Assembly: GCA_015059335.1 (NCBI GenBank)
Contig: SVAP01000001.1
Coordinates: 504,413 to 568,412, forward strand
Length of the DNA stretch: 64,000 nt
Direction: 5' to 3'
Origin: Bacillota bacterium
GTDB taxonomy: Bacteria; Bacillota_I; Bacilli_A; RF39; UBA660
Shown here: positions 15,812-25,312 of the stretch, piece by piece
Position numbering within the stretch: position 1 is the first letter of the stretch
Layout: the number at the start of each line of letters is the position of its first letter
Translations under genes and position numbers: made by a program
Notes under the pieces: generated by a model
Told to the model about the DNA's origin: nothing
Databases searched by the model: none
What the model saw: only the letters and a program-made list of their open reading frames with translations

Positions 15812-17233
15812 ATGAAGAAATTTTTAATTGTAATTATAACTGTGTTGGGTATTTTAATCCCTTTAACATTAAGTATTTATTTTGCATTTATACCTAATTT
15901 AGAATTAAAAGGAAGTAAGAATCAAAAAGTTGTATTAAATAACGAATATAAAGAATTAGGTGCTAGTGCAGAAAATTTATTTGGTAAAGACAATTATAAA
16001 ATAGAAGTTCAGGGTAAAGTTGATACAAATAAGGTTGGTACTTATAAAATAAAATATACTTACAAAGATGGATTAATAAAAAAGTCAGTTGTTAGAAATG
16101 TTAAAGTGATTGATGAAGAATCTCCAATTATTACTCTAGAAGGTGGAGAAGAAGTATTTGTTTGTCCAAATACAGAATATGAAGAATTAGGATATAATGC
16201 AACAGATAATTATGATGGAGATATTACTGATAAAGTTAAAATAACTAAAACTGATAGTTTAATTAAATATACAGTAAAAGATACTTCATCAAATACAACA
16301 ACAATTGAAAGAAACTTAAAATACGAAGATAAAGAATCTCCAATTATTACATTAAGTGGTAATGAATCTATATCTTTACCATTAGGACAAGCATATAAAG
16401 AACCAGGTTATAGCGCAATTGATAATTGTGATGGAGATTTAAATAAAGAAGTAAAAGTAACCAATAATATAGATGTAAATAAAGTTGGTAATTATGAAAT
16501 AAAATATACAGTTATTGATAAAAGTGGTAATGAAACATCTATAACAAGAACTGTAAAAGTATATAATAATAAAGTACAAATTAAACAAGGAATATATAAA
16601 TCATCTATGATATATTTGACATTTGATGATGGACCTAGTGCTTCAATAACACCAAAAGTTCTTGATATACTAAAAGAAACGGGTGTCAAAGCAACATTTT
16701 TTGTGACATGTAAAAGTGACTCACTAAATTATTTAATAAAAAGAGCTCATGATGAAGGACATACTATCGCGCTACATACATGCTCACATAACTATTCACA
16801 AATATACAAATCTGAAACTGCATTTTTTGATGATTTATATACAATTAGTAATAAAGTGAAAAGTATTACTGGTGTTGAAAGCAAAATAACAAGGTTTCCA
16901 GGTGGTAGTTCTAATACTGTTAGCAGACAATATAATAGTGGTATTATGAGTAGGTTAGTAAGTCAAATGAATGAAAAAGGATTTACATATTTTGATTGGA
17001 ATGTAGGTAGTGGTGATGCAGGTGGTGCTTCTAATAAAAATGATGTTTATAATAATGTTATAAAAGGAATATCACCTACAAAAACAAATGTGGTTTTAAT
17101 GCATGATTTTGAAAATAATTATAAAACATTAAATGCACTTAAAGATATAATAACAACATGCAAAAATGCTGGATATACTTTTGCTGCAATTGATAGTAAT
17201 ACTCCACAAATAGCGCATGGTGTAAATAATTAA
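15812..17233 (+). CDS. Membrane-anchored polysaccharide deacetylase with bacterial Ig-like repeats
   Basis: A 473-residue cell-surface enzyme. An N-terminal membrane helix (about 4-28) is followed by three Ig-like domains of the DUF5011 type (LELKGSKNQKVVLNNEYKELG, then two repeats beginning SPIITL). The C-terminal NodB domain starts near 267 with LTFDDGPS (catalytic and metal Asp) and has the metal His pair in HTCSHNYS and RFPGGSSN. Such enzymes remove acetyl groups from N-acetylated wall sugars, often giving lysozyme resistance or acting in spore cortex; the substrate is not certain. AGGTGT precedes the start. Confidence 0.92.
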   Translation: MKKFLIVIITVLGILIPLTLSIYFAFIPNLELKGSKNQKVVLNNEYKELGASAENLFGKDNYKIEVQGKVDTNKVGTYKIKYTYKDGLIKKSVVRNVKVIDEESPIITLEGGEEVFVCPNTEYEELGYNATDNYDGDITDKVKITKTDSLIKYTVKDTSSNTTTIERNLKYEDKESPIITLSGNESISLPLGQAYKEPGYSAIDNCDGDLNKEVKVTNNIDVNKVGNYEIKYTVIDKSGNETSITRTVKVYNNKVQIKQGIYKSSMIYLTFDDGPSASITPKVLDILKETGVKATFFVTCKSDSLNYLIKRAHDEGHTIALHTCSHNYSQIYKSETAFFDDLYTISNKVKSITGVESKITRFPGGSSNTVSRQYNSGIMSRLVSQMNEKGFTYFDWNVGSGDAGGASNKNDVYNNVIKGISPTKTNVVLMHDFENNYKTLNALKDIITTCKNAGYTFAAIDSNTPQIAHGVNN

Positions 17234-17258
17234 AACATATAATTAAGGAATGATGGTT

Positions 17259-18116
17259 ATGACAAAAGAAGAATTAATAAAACAATATTGTAATTTAAAT
17301 GAGGGGAAGTATAGTTTAGATACAAAAATAGGCAAAATAGATGTTGAATGTATTCATGCAAATGGAAAAAGTGATTTTGCAATAACAAGTATTAAAATAA
17401 ACAATAATTTATATTCAGAATTTATATATACACATTTTAATTATATTAAATTAATAGAGAACATATATTTTAATGACCAAAATAACAAATATAAACTACG
17501 TCATTATTTGAATAATGAAAATAAAAATGAAATAGAATATACAAATAAAGAAAATAATGTATATCAAATTAGTCAGGATAAAATAGTAAATAAAACTACA
17601 CAATACATAATTAGAGAAGGAATAATGTCAAATAGTAATTCATATAAGAATATATCCATTGAATATAATTTAGAAACAGATGAAAAAATATTATTAATTA
17701 AAAAAAATGCAAATAGTAAAGTTTCTACAAATGAAAGTAACTATGTCAAAATACATGGAGATATAAAATCGTTCATTAATAAATATAATGAGTTAATAAC
17801 AATATTAAATTCTAATACAAATATCACAGTTGAAAATAGTAAAATATACAGTAACGAATTAGAAAAATTAATTAATACATATTCTATACCACAAATTGAT
17901 ATTAATGAATTTGAAAAATTAAATAATGAAATTAATGAATATATAAAAATATATAAAGAGTTTTCTCCTAAACTTAATACATATCATTCAAAAGAAATGA
18001 TTAAATTACTTGAATTTATTTTAACAGTTATTAATAAAGAAAATATAGAACATAATAAAAAAGCAACGCAAGGCAAAAGAAAATTAAAAATGTATTTTTG
18101 GAATAATAAAAATTAA
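17259..18116 (+). CDS. Hypothetical protein, 285 aa
   Basis: Not recognised. A soluble protein rich in Asn, Lys and Ile. The N-terminal half is beta-like (KIGKIDVECIHANGKSDFA), and the C-terminal half (about 170-275) is helical and possibly coiled, ending in a basic tail. No signal peptide or membrane segment is seen. AAGGA lies 9 bases before ATG 17259; the ATGs at 17250 and 17253 are too close to that site. It follows the deacetylase with a 25-bp gap and is closed by a terminator. Confidence 0.65.
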   Translation: MTKEELIKQYCNLNEGKYSLDTKIGKIDVECIHANGKSDFAITSIKINNNLYSEFIYTHFNYIKLIENIYFNDQNNKYKLRHYLNNENKNEIEYTNKENNVYQISQDKIVNKTTQYIIREGIMSNSNSYKNISIEYNLETDEKILLIKKNANSKVSTNESNYVKIHGDIKSFINKYNELITILNSNTNITVENSKIYSNELEKLINTYSIPQIDINEFEKLNNEINEYIKIYKEFSPKLNTYHSKEMIKLLEFILTVINKENIEHNKKATQGKRKLKMYFWNNKN

Positions 18117-18142
18117 AATATATCTTAATAGATATATTTTTT
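18115..18142 (+). terminator. Intrinsic terminator
   Basis: A 9-bp stem (AATATATCT/AGATATATT) with a TAAT loop and a T run, directly after the stop of the hypothetical gene. Confidence 0.7.
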
Positions 18143-18192
18143 GTTTTAAAAATTAAAAAGTATAGTATAATGGTAGTTAGGAAGGTGAAATT

Positions 18193-18714
18193 ATGGATAT
18201 TTTCTTGCCAGATAGATACTATAAAAATATATATCAAGTTGACTATATAAAATTAAAAGAGGATGGAATAAAGTGTTTATTATTTGATTTAGATAATACC
18301 ATAGTTCCACCAAATGTTAAAATACCAAATAAAAAAATAAGAGACCTATTTGATAATTTAAAAGAATTAGATTTTAAAGTAATAATTATGTCAAATAGTC
18401 CTAAAAAAAGATTAGTTCCATTTAAAGATGAATTAATAGTAGATTGTAGTGCATCATCAATGAAACCATCTAAAACTAAATTTTTAAAAATATTAAAAGA
18501 ATATAAATTTGATCTAAGTGAAACTGCAATTATTGGTGATCAATTAATGACTGATATATTTGGTGGTAATAGAATAGGTATTATTACTATACTTGTGAAT
18601 CCTATCAGTAAAAATGATATTACAGTAACAAAATTTAATAGAAAATTAGAAAAAATAGTTGAAAAAAAATTGAAAAAAAGAGGGTTATTTGAAAGAGGTA
18701 AGTATTATGACTAA
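18193..18714 (+). CDS. yqeG: YqeG-family HAD phosphatase
   Basis: A 173-residue HAD hydrolase of the YqeG (HAD IIIA) family. It has motif I FDLDNTIVPP with the nucleophile Asp, motif II MSNSPKKR, and motif III/IV IIGDQLMTDIFGGN. The N-terminus LPDRYYKNIYQVD is typical of YqeG. The protein is presumed to be a phosphatase on an unknown substrate. It overlaps yqeH by 8 bp, the same order as in Bacillus (yqeG-yqeH). Confidence 0.92.
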   Translation: MDIFLPDRYYKNIYQVDYIKLKEDGIKCLLFDLDNTIVPPNVKIPNKKIRDLFDNLKELDFKVIIMSNSPKKRLVPFKDELIVDCSASSMKPSKTKFLKILKEYKFDLSETAIIGDQLMTDIFGGNRIGIITILVNPISKNDITVTKFNRKLEKIVEKKLKKRGLFERGKYYD

Positions 18715-19726
18715 AAAATGTCTTGGCTGTGGAAGTGTGATGCAATACGATAATCCAGAATTAGAAGGATATGTAGACAAAAAAGATTATAATAGTTCGT
18801 TAATATGTAAAAGATGCTTTAGAATGAAATATTATGGGGAATATTATGCTGTAAAAAAGAAAAATGATGAATTTATTGATATAATAAAAAGTATAAACAA
18901 TACCAATGATTTAGTATTATATGTAGTAGATTTGTTTACTCTTTCAGACAGCATCGAAATAATACATAAATATTTATCAAATGATATATTATTGGTGATA
19001 ACTAAAAGAGATGTAATGCCCAAATCAATAAATAATAAAAAATTAATTAATTATATTGAAACTTTAAATAAAAATTATAATATAATGGACACTGTAATAG
19101 TTAGTGCGATGAATAATGAGGGACTTGATGAATTATATAGAAAAATAAAACAATACCAAGTCAGCAAAAAAGTATATGTAGTTGGTAGTACAAATGCTGG
19201 TAAATCAACACTAGTTAATAAATTAGTAAAGAATTATTCTACTGCTACAAGTAATATTACTGCAAGTTTAATGCCATCTACAACTCTTAATCAAATAAAT
19301 GTAGTATTAGATGATGATTTAACATTAATTGATACACCTGGTATTGTAGATGAAACAAGTATAATAAATTATATAGATTTTAAAGATTTAAAAAAGATTA
19401 CCCCTAAAAAAGAAATTAAACCAATTACTTATCAACTGAATTCTAAAAAAGCTATTGAATTAGATAAATATGCAAGACTTAATTATATAAGTGGTCCAAA
19501 AAATAGTTTTACAATATACATGTCTCCATCACTTAAAGTAAGTCAAGTTAATATTACAACACATGAAGAAAAATATAAAGATTTGATTAAACATAGATTT
19601 GATATCAATGGTAGGGAAGATATTGTAATAAATGGATTAGGTTATATTAAAATAACTAATCCTGGTACTATAGATATTTTAGCGCCAAAAGGGGTTAGTG
19701 TTATAAAAAGAGATGCAATGGTATAA
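18707..19726 (+). CDS. yqeH: YqeH, circularly permuted GTPase for 30S ribosome assembly
   Basis: A 339-residue GTPase. It begins with a zinc finger (CLGCG and CKRC), followed by the permuted GTPase order: G4 TKRD and G5 VSAMN come before G1 GSTNAGKS and G3 DTPG. YqeH family members help assemble the small ribosomal subunit. ATG 18707 is preferred, with AGAGG upstream; the TTG at 18689 has no ribosome site. In Bacillus the operon continues with aroE and yhbY, whereas here it ends at a terminator. Confidence 0.93.
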   Translation: MTKKCLGCGSVMQYDNPELEGYVDKKDYNSSLICKRCFRMKYYGEYYAVKKKNDEFIDIIKSINNTNDLVLYVVDLFTLSDSIEIIHKYLSNDILLVITKRDVMPKSINNKKLINYIETLNKNYNIMDTVIVSAMNNEGLDELYRKIKQYQVSKKVYVVGSTNAGKSTLVNKLVKNYSTATSNITASLMPSTTLNQINVVLDDDLTLIDTPGIVDETSIINYIDFKDLKKITPKKEIKPITYQLNSKKAIELDKYARLNYISGPKNSFTIYMSPSLKVSQVNITTHEEKYKDLIKHRFDINGREDIVINGLGYIKITNPGTIDILAPKGVSVIKRDAMV

Positions 19727-19754
19727 GAGATTATTTTAAATCTCTTTTCTTTTA
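19727..19754 (+). terminator. Intrinsic terminator after yqeH
   Basis: An AAGAGAT/ATCTCTT stem with an AT-rich loop and a following TTTTCTTTT tract. Confidence 0.65.
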
Positions 19755-19795
19755 TGCAAAAAATGTGTATAATTGGATTATTGGGAGGGTTGTAT

Positions 19796-21058
19796 ATGAT
19801 AAGAGGCAAAAAAATTATTAATAATAAAAATATATCGTTAAAAAATGAATTATCTACTATGGAACAGGTAGACAACATATACATCCCACTTGTTACATAT
19901 AACAATAATAATTGTCAAATTCTAGTTAAAGAAGGAGATTATATATATAAAAATCAAATTATTGCTATATCAAATGATAAATATAAATTCCCAATATTTA
20001 GTAGTGTTAGTGGTATAGTAAAAGAGTTTGTAGATAAAAAATACATTGATAACAAAATCGTAAAAACAATTAAAATAGAAAATGATTTTAGAGAAAAAGA
20101 AAAAGAAAAAATAGGCGCAAAAAAGAAAATAAATCAATACACCAAAGAAGAGGTAATTGACCTATTAAAAACTTGTGGTGCTGTTGGAATGAGTGGTAGT
20201 TATTATCCAACATATTATAAATATGGTATGGAATTAAAAATAAACAAATTAATAATTAATGCAGTAGAATGTGAACCATATATAACATCAGATTTTACTA
20301 TTCTAAAATTACATACATCAGAAATTTTAGAAACAATAGACTCATTAATGGAAATCTTTGAAATTAATGAATGTGTAATTGCAATAAAAGATTATAATCA
20401 AAGTTCTATGAATGATTTAATAGAATATATTGGATCATATCCTAAAATAACAATTAAAACTGTTCCTGATATATATCCAATTGGATATGAAAAATCATTA
20501 ATAAAATATTTATATAACGTTGATATTAAAAAAAATCCTATTGAAAAAGGTATTATAGTAAATAATATTTCAACAATTTATGAAATATTTAGAATATTAA
20601 AATATAGAAAACCAGTCGTTGAAAGAATTATAACTATTAGTGGTAATAATATTAAAAATCCTCAAAATATTCTTGTGAAAGATGGTACTTTAATTAAAGA
20701 TATAATAAATTATATTGGTGGATACACCAAGAATAAAGTAACACTAATTTCAAATGGACCTATGATTGGTAATGCATTAGATAGTGATGATATAGTAGTA
20801 AATAAAAAACTTTGTGGTATAGTCGCAATGGATATAGAAACAACTTTTGAAAATAAATGTATCAATTGTGGTAAATGCATTAATATTTGCCCTGTACGTT
20901 TATCACCAGTACTTATTATGAACAGCAAAAATAACAAAATATTAGAAAAGCTAAATCCAGATAAATGTGTAGAATGTGGGTTATGTTCGTATATCTGTCC
21001 TTCAAAAATAGACTTGAGAAGTATAGTGACTTCTAAAAAGAAGGAGTGTGATGAATAG
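19796..21058 (+). CDS. rnfC: RnfC-like electron-transport subunit
   Basis: A 420-residue protein resembling RnfC, the NADH-oxidising peripheral subunit of the Rnf complex. The N-terminal sandwich domain contains VSGIVKEF. The flavin/NADH region has GAVGMSGSYYPTYYK and INAVECEPYITSD. Two [4Fe-4S] motifs lie near the C-terminus: Cys355/358/361/365 and Cys391/394/397/401. GGGAGGG precedes ATG 19796. The stop overlaps the GTG of the rnfD-like gene. Genes for RnfA, B, E and G are absent nearby, so the working complex is uncertain. Confidence 0.85.
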   Translation: MIRGKKIINNKNISLKNELSTMEQVDNIYIPLVTYNNNNCQILVKEGDYIYKNQIIAISNDKYKFPIFSSVSGIVKEFVDKKYIDNKIVKTIKIENDFREKEKEKIGAKKKINQYTKEEVIDLLKTCGAVGMSGSYYPTYYKYGMELKINKLIINAVECEPYITSDFTILKLHTSEILETIDSLMEIFEINECVIAIKDYNQSSMNDLIEYIGSYPKITIKTVPDIYPIGYEKSLIKYLYNVDIKKNPIEKGIIVNNISTIYEIFRILKYRKPVVERIITISGNNIKNPQNILVKDGTLIKDIINYIGGYTKNKVTLISNGPMIGNALDSDDIVVNKKLCGIVAMDIETTFENKCINCGKCINICPVRLSPVLIMNSKNNKILEKLNPDKCVECGLCSYICPSKIDLRSIVTSKKKECDE

Positions 21059-21828
21059 TGGATTTTATAGTAAATAATGGACCTTTTATTAAAGATAAAA
21101 ATAATATTCAAAAAATATTATTAACTAATTTATTTCTACTAATACCATTTATTATATATAAATTTTATATAGCTGGTATCAATAGTATAATAATATTTAT
21201 ATTATCAATAATTTCTATTTTAGGAACAAGTATAATTTTTGATTACATTAAATATAAAAATATTAATATTAATAAATATTATAAAGATATAACTTTTAGT
21301 ATTATTATTACTATTATATTACCATGTAATACTTCATATATTGTATTGTTACTTGTAAATATTATAGTAACTACGCTATCAAAATTTTATGATATTATTA
21401 ATATATATATTATTTCTAGTTTTTTAATTTGTTTATTTACAAAATTTACTAATAATAACTTAATATATAATAACTATAATATATATATTTATTCATTACT
21501 GTTGTTTATTTCGTTAATAGTACTTGTTATAAATCGTTCAGTAAAATTTAGAATATGTATATCATATATATTATTTGTTATAATTAAATTATTATTTAAT
21601 CAATCAATATCTGAAATAGATTATATATTATTATTTATGTCTATATACGTTATTCCAGAGTTTAAATCGACTCCTAATACTGCATTTATTCAAATAATAT
21701 TTGGAATAACAATTGGTATATTAACTATATTTTTAAACATTGAATATATATTTTTATCAATAATAATTCTTAATGTTGTATTTAAATATATTGATATTAA
21801 TTATTCCTATTTTTTAGCAAAATATTAA
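21058..21828 (+). CDS. rnfD: RnfD-like membrane subunit, divergent
   Basis: A 256-residue, very hydrophobic protein with about nine membrane helices. It is translationally coupled to rnfC (TAG/GTG overlap). The start NNGPFIKDKNNIQKIL and the last part PEFKSTPNTAFIQIIFGITIGIL match the pattern of RnfD/NqrB proteins. It is shorter than typical RnfD (about 310-350), and I cannot find the SGAT-type threonine motif that carries covalent FMN. Assignment rests on the partner gene and on the terminal motifs. Confidence 0.65.
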   Translation: MDFIVNNGPFIKDKNNIQKILLTNLFLLIPFIIYKFYIAGINSIIIFILSIISILGTSIIFDYIKYKNININKYYKDITFSIIITIILPCNTSYIVLLLVNIIVTTLSKFYDIINIYIISSFLICLFTKFTNNNLIYNNYNIYIYSLLLFISLIVLVINRSVKFRICISYILFVIIKLLFNQSISEIDYILLFMSIYVIPEFKSTPNTAFIQIIFGITIGILTIFLNIEYIFLSIIILNVVFKYIDINYSYFLAKY

Positions 21829-21853
21829 AATCAATCACTGATTGATTTTTTTT
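21827..21853 (+). terminator. Intrinsic terminator after rnfD-like gene
   Basis: An AATCAA/TTGATT stem with a long T run shows that the rnfCD unit ends here without further rnf genes. Confidence 0.75.
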
Positions 21854-21890
21854 AATTATGTGATAAAATAATAGGTCATGAGGTGTTAAT

Positions 21891-23249
21891 ATGGAATTTG
21901 GATATGGGGCTTTATTTGAAAGAAAAGAATTAAATTATAATGATAGAAAATTAGAGTATTTTAAATTTTTAGATATTGTAGTTGGTGTTGAATATACAAA
22001 TTCAATGAATAGAAATTGCTTTCATGTTATAACAGGTGATTATACTCATACAATGCCACATATAATTGATAGTAATTATAAAGAAGGTATACATGTTGTT
22101 CAACCACTTAATTTTGAAAGGGCTGTAGAAGAAAATAATAATCATGTTGATTTTCAAGAGATTAGAAATTTACTAAAAAAAATGTTTGAAAAAGGTTACT
22201 ATAAAAGAGTAGAAGATGGAATAAGAACTCTTACAGATAAATATATTATAGATGCTATAAAAGAACAAAATAAAAGTAGTGATTTTAATGAACAACTATT
22301 TGAAAAAAAGACAGATATTTCAACAATGTATAATTCAATTAGAGAAACGATAGTTTCGCAAGATGAACAAATAATGAAAATATTAACATCACTATTTAAA
22401 AATCAAACAGTAATTAATTCAAATCTTGATAATGATATAATATCAAAACTGAAAGAAAATATAATAATATATGGTTCAACAGGAACAGGTAAAACAGAGA
22501 TTTTAAACAGAATTGCAAAAATATATAATGTACCTATAGTTATTGAAGCAGCAACATCATTATCAGAAACAGGATATCAAGGTAGAAAAGTATCAGATAT
22601 GTTAAAGAATTTATGTGTTGCCGCAAACAATAATATAGAATTAGCAGAAAAAGGAATTTTGGTTATTGATGAATTTGATAAATTAGCAGAAAAAGATCAA
22701 ACACAATCTCACGTATCAAGAGAAGGGGTACAAAGAGAACTATTAAAAATATTAGATGGTACAACAATATATTTTGATGATAAAAAATTTGATACTTCAA
22801 AACTTACAGTTGTTGGTCTTGGAGCTTTTACTGGAATTATTAAAGATAATAATTATAAAAATGTAACTACTGATGATTTTATAAAATATGGAATAATGAG
22901 AGAAATTATAGCAAGATTTTCTAAAACTATACCGATGAATCCATTATCTAAATCAGATTTAGAAAAGATACTTGTTACATCTAACTTTAGTCCATTAAAA
23001 ACATATCAAAAACTATTTGAATTATTAAAAATTGATTTTAATTATACAAATGATTTTGTTAGTTGGATTGCAGAAGAAGCGGCAAAAAATAATAACGGTG
23101 CGAGAAGTTTAAAAACAGTATTTGATAATTATATAAGCAGTGCGATGTTTAGAATATATGCCGGTGAATACAAAAGTATAAAACTTGTAAAGCCACAACT
23201 AGAAAATGATAAAGCATATATATTGGAAAAAAAGATTAATAGAAAATAG
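21891..23249 (+). CDS. ClpX-like AAA+ ATPase without zinc domain
   Basis: A 452-residue AAA+ protein. The ATPase core resembles ClpX: Walker A GSTGTGKT (195-202), a GYQGRKVSDMLK segment, Walker B ILVIDE (256-261), REGVQRELLKILDGT and sensor-2 NNGARSLK. The first 150 residues are not the ClpX zinc-binding domain and match nothing I know. The IGF tripeptide used by ClpX to dock ClpP is not visible in the expected loop. I infer an unfoldase or remodelling ATPase working without ClpP. It stands alone between two terminators, with GAGGTG before the start. Confidence 0.82.
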   Translation: MEFGYGALFERKELNYNDRKLEYFKFLDIVVGVEYTNSMNRNCFHVITGDYTHTMPHIIDSNYKEGIHVVQPLNFERAVEENNNHVDFQEIRNLLKKMFEKGYYKRVEDGIRTLTDKYIIDAIKEQNKSSDFNEQLFEKKTDISTMYNSIRETIVSQDEQIMKILTSLFKNQTVINSNLDNDIISKLKENIIIYGSTGTGKTEILNRIAKIYNVPIVIEAATSLSETGYQGRKVSDMLKNLCVAANNNIELAEKGILVIDEFDKLAEKDQTQSHVSREGVQRELLKILDGTTIYFDDKKFDTSKLTVVGLGAFTGIIKDNNYKNVTTDDFIKYGIMREIIARFSKTIPMNPLSKSDLEKILVTSNFSPLKTYQKLFELLKIDFNYTNDFVSWIAEEAAKNNNGARSLKTVFDNYISSAMFRIYAGEYKSIKLVKPQLENDKAYILEKKINRK

Positions 23250-23270
23250 CTACACAGTAGCTATTTTTTT
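23245..23270. terminator. Bidirectional intrinsic terminator
   Basis: A 9-bp perfect stem (AATAGCTAC/GTAGCTATT) with an ACA loop, T-rich on one side and A-rich on the other. It lies between the ClpX-like gene and the convergent small gene. Confidence 0.85.
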
Positions 23271-23523
23271 ACCATCTTCCATAAAATGGTGGTCTATAAT
23301 AAGGATACGGTGCATAATATGGTGGATAATATGGTCTAGGTCTATAGAATGCTGGTGCAAGTAATCCTCCAGTAATTCCTCCTAAAATAAATGGACCAGC
23401 AAATCCACCACCAAGTAATCTATCATCATTACCTTGATTATAAGTATATGTAGTAATACCTGATTGATTTTCTACAGTATTATAATTACATGATGGACAA
23501 CTTTCATAATATTCATTATACAT
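23269..23523 (-). CDS. Small Tyr/Pro-rich protein, possible spore-coat component
   Basis: 84 residues with a Cys pair (CPSC) near the N-terminus, a glycine-rich middle (LLGGGFAGPFILGGITGG) and a tail of about 25 residues made almost entirely of Tyr, Pro, Arg and Phe. Tyr/Pro-rich small proteins of this build are common in spore coats and other cross-linked surface layers, but no named family is evident. AAAGGAG precedes the ATG. The spore idea is inference from composition and from sigK and ylbJ in the window. Confidence 0.65.
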   Translation of the reverse strand: MYNEYYESCPSCNYNTVENQSGITTYTYNQGNDDRLLGGGFAGPFILGGITGGLLAPAFYRPRPYYPPYYAPYPYYRPPFYGRW

Positions 23524-23582
23524 TTTTATTACTCCTTTCAGAGTATTTTATGATAAATTAATTATTATGTGAAAAAGTAATT

Positions 23583-23840
23583 TTATTTTAAATATCTATC
23601 TCTTGCCTCAATATAAAGCGTTTCAATTTTATTATATGTAAAAGGTCTTACTTTTGTTTTTAATTCATCTAAAATTGGTCTAGGATTTCCATGCACAAAT
23701 GTTCTCCAATGTTTTTTTGTATATTCATAAATAATATCTGTTTCCTCATCAGTTAGTTCTATACCTTTTTTAAATGCAAAATTTTTAATTTCATCAATAC
23801 TTAATCTATTAATATATTCGCTAATTAAGAAATCATACAT
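23583..23840 (-). CDS. Small DUF2624-like protein
   Basis: 85 residues, helical and charged: INRLSIDEIKNFAFKKGIELTDEE followed by a conserved-looking GNPRPILDELK. The pattern is like the DUF2624 (YqfT-type) family of Bacilli, with low certainty. GGTGAT precedes ATG 23840. It shares its direction with the small Tyr/Pro-rich gene and pilB. Confidence 0.6.
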   Translation of the reverse strand: MYDFLISEYINRLSIDEIKNFAFKKGIELTDEETDIIYEYTKKHWRTFVHGNPRPILDELKTKVRPFTYNKIETLYIEARDRYLK

Positions 23841-23888
23841 AAATAATCACCATTAAATTATATGAAAAAAAGTGTACTTTAGTACACA

Positions 23889-25199
23889 TTATAAGTCTAA
23901 TATTTCTTCTCCAATATCTTCTAAAGAAATTTCAATTGGATTAACTTCATTTGTTGTTTCTTTTTGTTTTGAAGAAATTAATTCACCAACTTTTAATTGT
24001 TCATTTTCTTCCATACTATCATCGAGTTCAATTAATTTTAATACTTCTTCTAATGAAGTACTTCCTTCTACAACTTTCATAAGTCCGTCTTGAAGTAGTG
24101 TAGTAGTACCAGAACGGTCATAAACTAATTTTCTTAATTCTTCTTTTCTAACATTATTAGTAATAGCATCTCTAATTTCTTCATTTATCATCAATACTTC
24201 TTGTATTGCGGTTCTTCCTTTATAACCACTATTACATTCTGGGCATACACCAGGAACATAAATTTCATCAACATCTTTATTTAAAACTTTTTTAAATAAA
24301 TTTCTTTCATATTCATTAGTAGCTTTCTTTCTTTTACAATCACATAATTGTCTAGCAAGTTTTTGTGATATAATTCCAGTCAGCGCACTACCTAGCAAAT
24401 ATCTTTCAACATTCATGTCAAGTAGTCTTTCAATAGTGTTTAAAGAGTTATTAGTATGTAGCGTAGATAATACTAAATGTCCTGTAATAGATGCACGAAC
24501 AGCTATTTGAGCTGTTTCAGTATCTCTTATTTCCCCAATCATTATTATGTTTGGGTCTTGTCTTAATACAGAACGAAGTACGTTTGCGAAAGTAAGTCCA
24601 ATTTCGCTATTAACTTGAATTTGATTAATCCCTTCAATATCCATTTCTATTGGATCTTCAACTGTCATTAAGTTAATATCTTCTTTATTTAATCTTCCAA
24701 GAATAGAGTATACAGTCGTACTTTTACCACTACCAGTCGCACCAGTAACTAATATAATACCATTTGGAACTTTTATCATATTTTTAACTTTTTCTAAGTT
24801 TGATTCACTAAACCCTAATGTTTCTAACCCTTGAGAACTCATTGTATAATCTAGAATACGAATAACAATTTTTTCACCATTATTTGTTGGTAGAGATGAT
24901 ACACGAAGATCCAAATCAACATCTTTCAATCTGGTTTTAATCGCACCATCCTGTGGTAATCTACTTTCAGTTATATTCATACCAGATATTATTTTAACAC
25001 GAGTTATTAAATTCTTTTTATGTGTATTAGGTATTTCTGCATAGTCAATTAATTCACCGTCAATACGGATTCTAACTAACAAAAATTTTTCATGTGGGTC
25101 AAAGTGAATATCACTGGCCCTCCTTTTTGCAGAGTCAACTATAATATCATTTACAACTTCAACAACAGGTATTTTATCATAATCAAATTTTCTCAACAT
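23889..25199 (-). CDS. pilB: Type IV pilus / competence assembly ATPase (PilB/GspE/ComGA family)
   Basis: A 436-residue secretion ATPase that powers pilin polymerisation at the inner face of the membrane. Seen: RASDIHFDP, Walker A GATGSGKST (153-161), the Asp box VEDPIE, Walker B MIGEIRD, the His box LSTLHTNNS and a zinc-binding Cys set (CDC and CPEC). The N-terminal PilB_N/GspE_N domain is missing, so it resembles the short Gram-positive form; an acidic 50-residue tail is unusual. AAGGGG precedes the start. The partner PilC is 9 kb away at 34427. Confidence 0.92.
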   Translation of the reverse strand: MLRKFDYDKIPVVEVVNDIIVDSAKRRASDIHFDPHEKFLLVRIRIDGELIDYAEIPNTHKKNLITRVKIISGMNITESRLPQDGAIKTRLKDVDLDLRVSSLPTNNGEKIVIRILDYTMSSQGLETLGFSESNLEKVKNMIKVPNGIILVTGATGSGKSTTVYSILGRLNKEDINLMTVEDPIEMDIEGINQIQVNSEIGLTFANVLRSVLRQDPNIIMIGEIRDTETAQIAVRASITGHLVLSTLHTNNSLNTIERLLDMNVERYLLGSALTGIISQKLARQLCDCKRKKATNEYERNLFKKVLNKDVDEIYVPGVCPECNSGYKGRTAIQEVLMINEEIRDAITNNVRKEELRKLVYDRSGTTTLLQDGLMKVVEGSTSLEEVLKLIELDDSMEENEQLKVGELISSKQKETTNEVNPIEISLEDIGEEILDL

Positions 25200-25312
25200 A
25201 AATTTATGCCCCTTTTACTATTCTTGTTATAGATTTTATTCTGAATATATTATATAATAGATTTGTAATAATTACAATAATTATTTTAAGAATAATATAT
25301 TGGGGTGAAATT

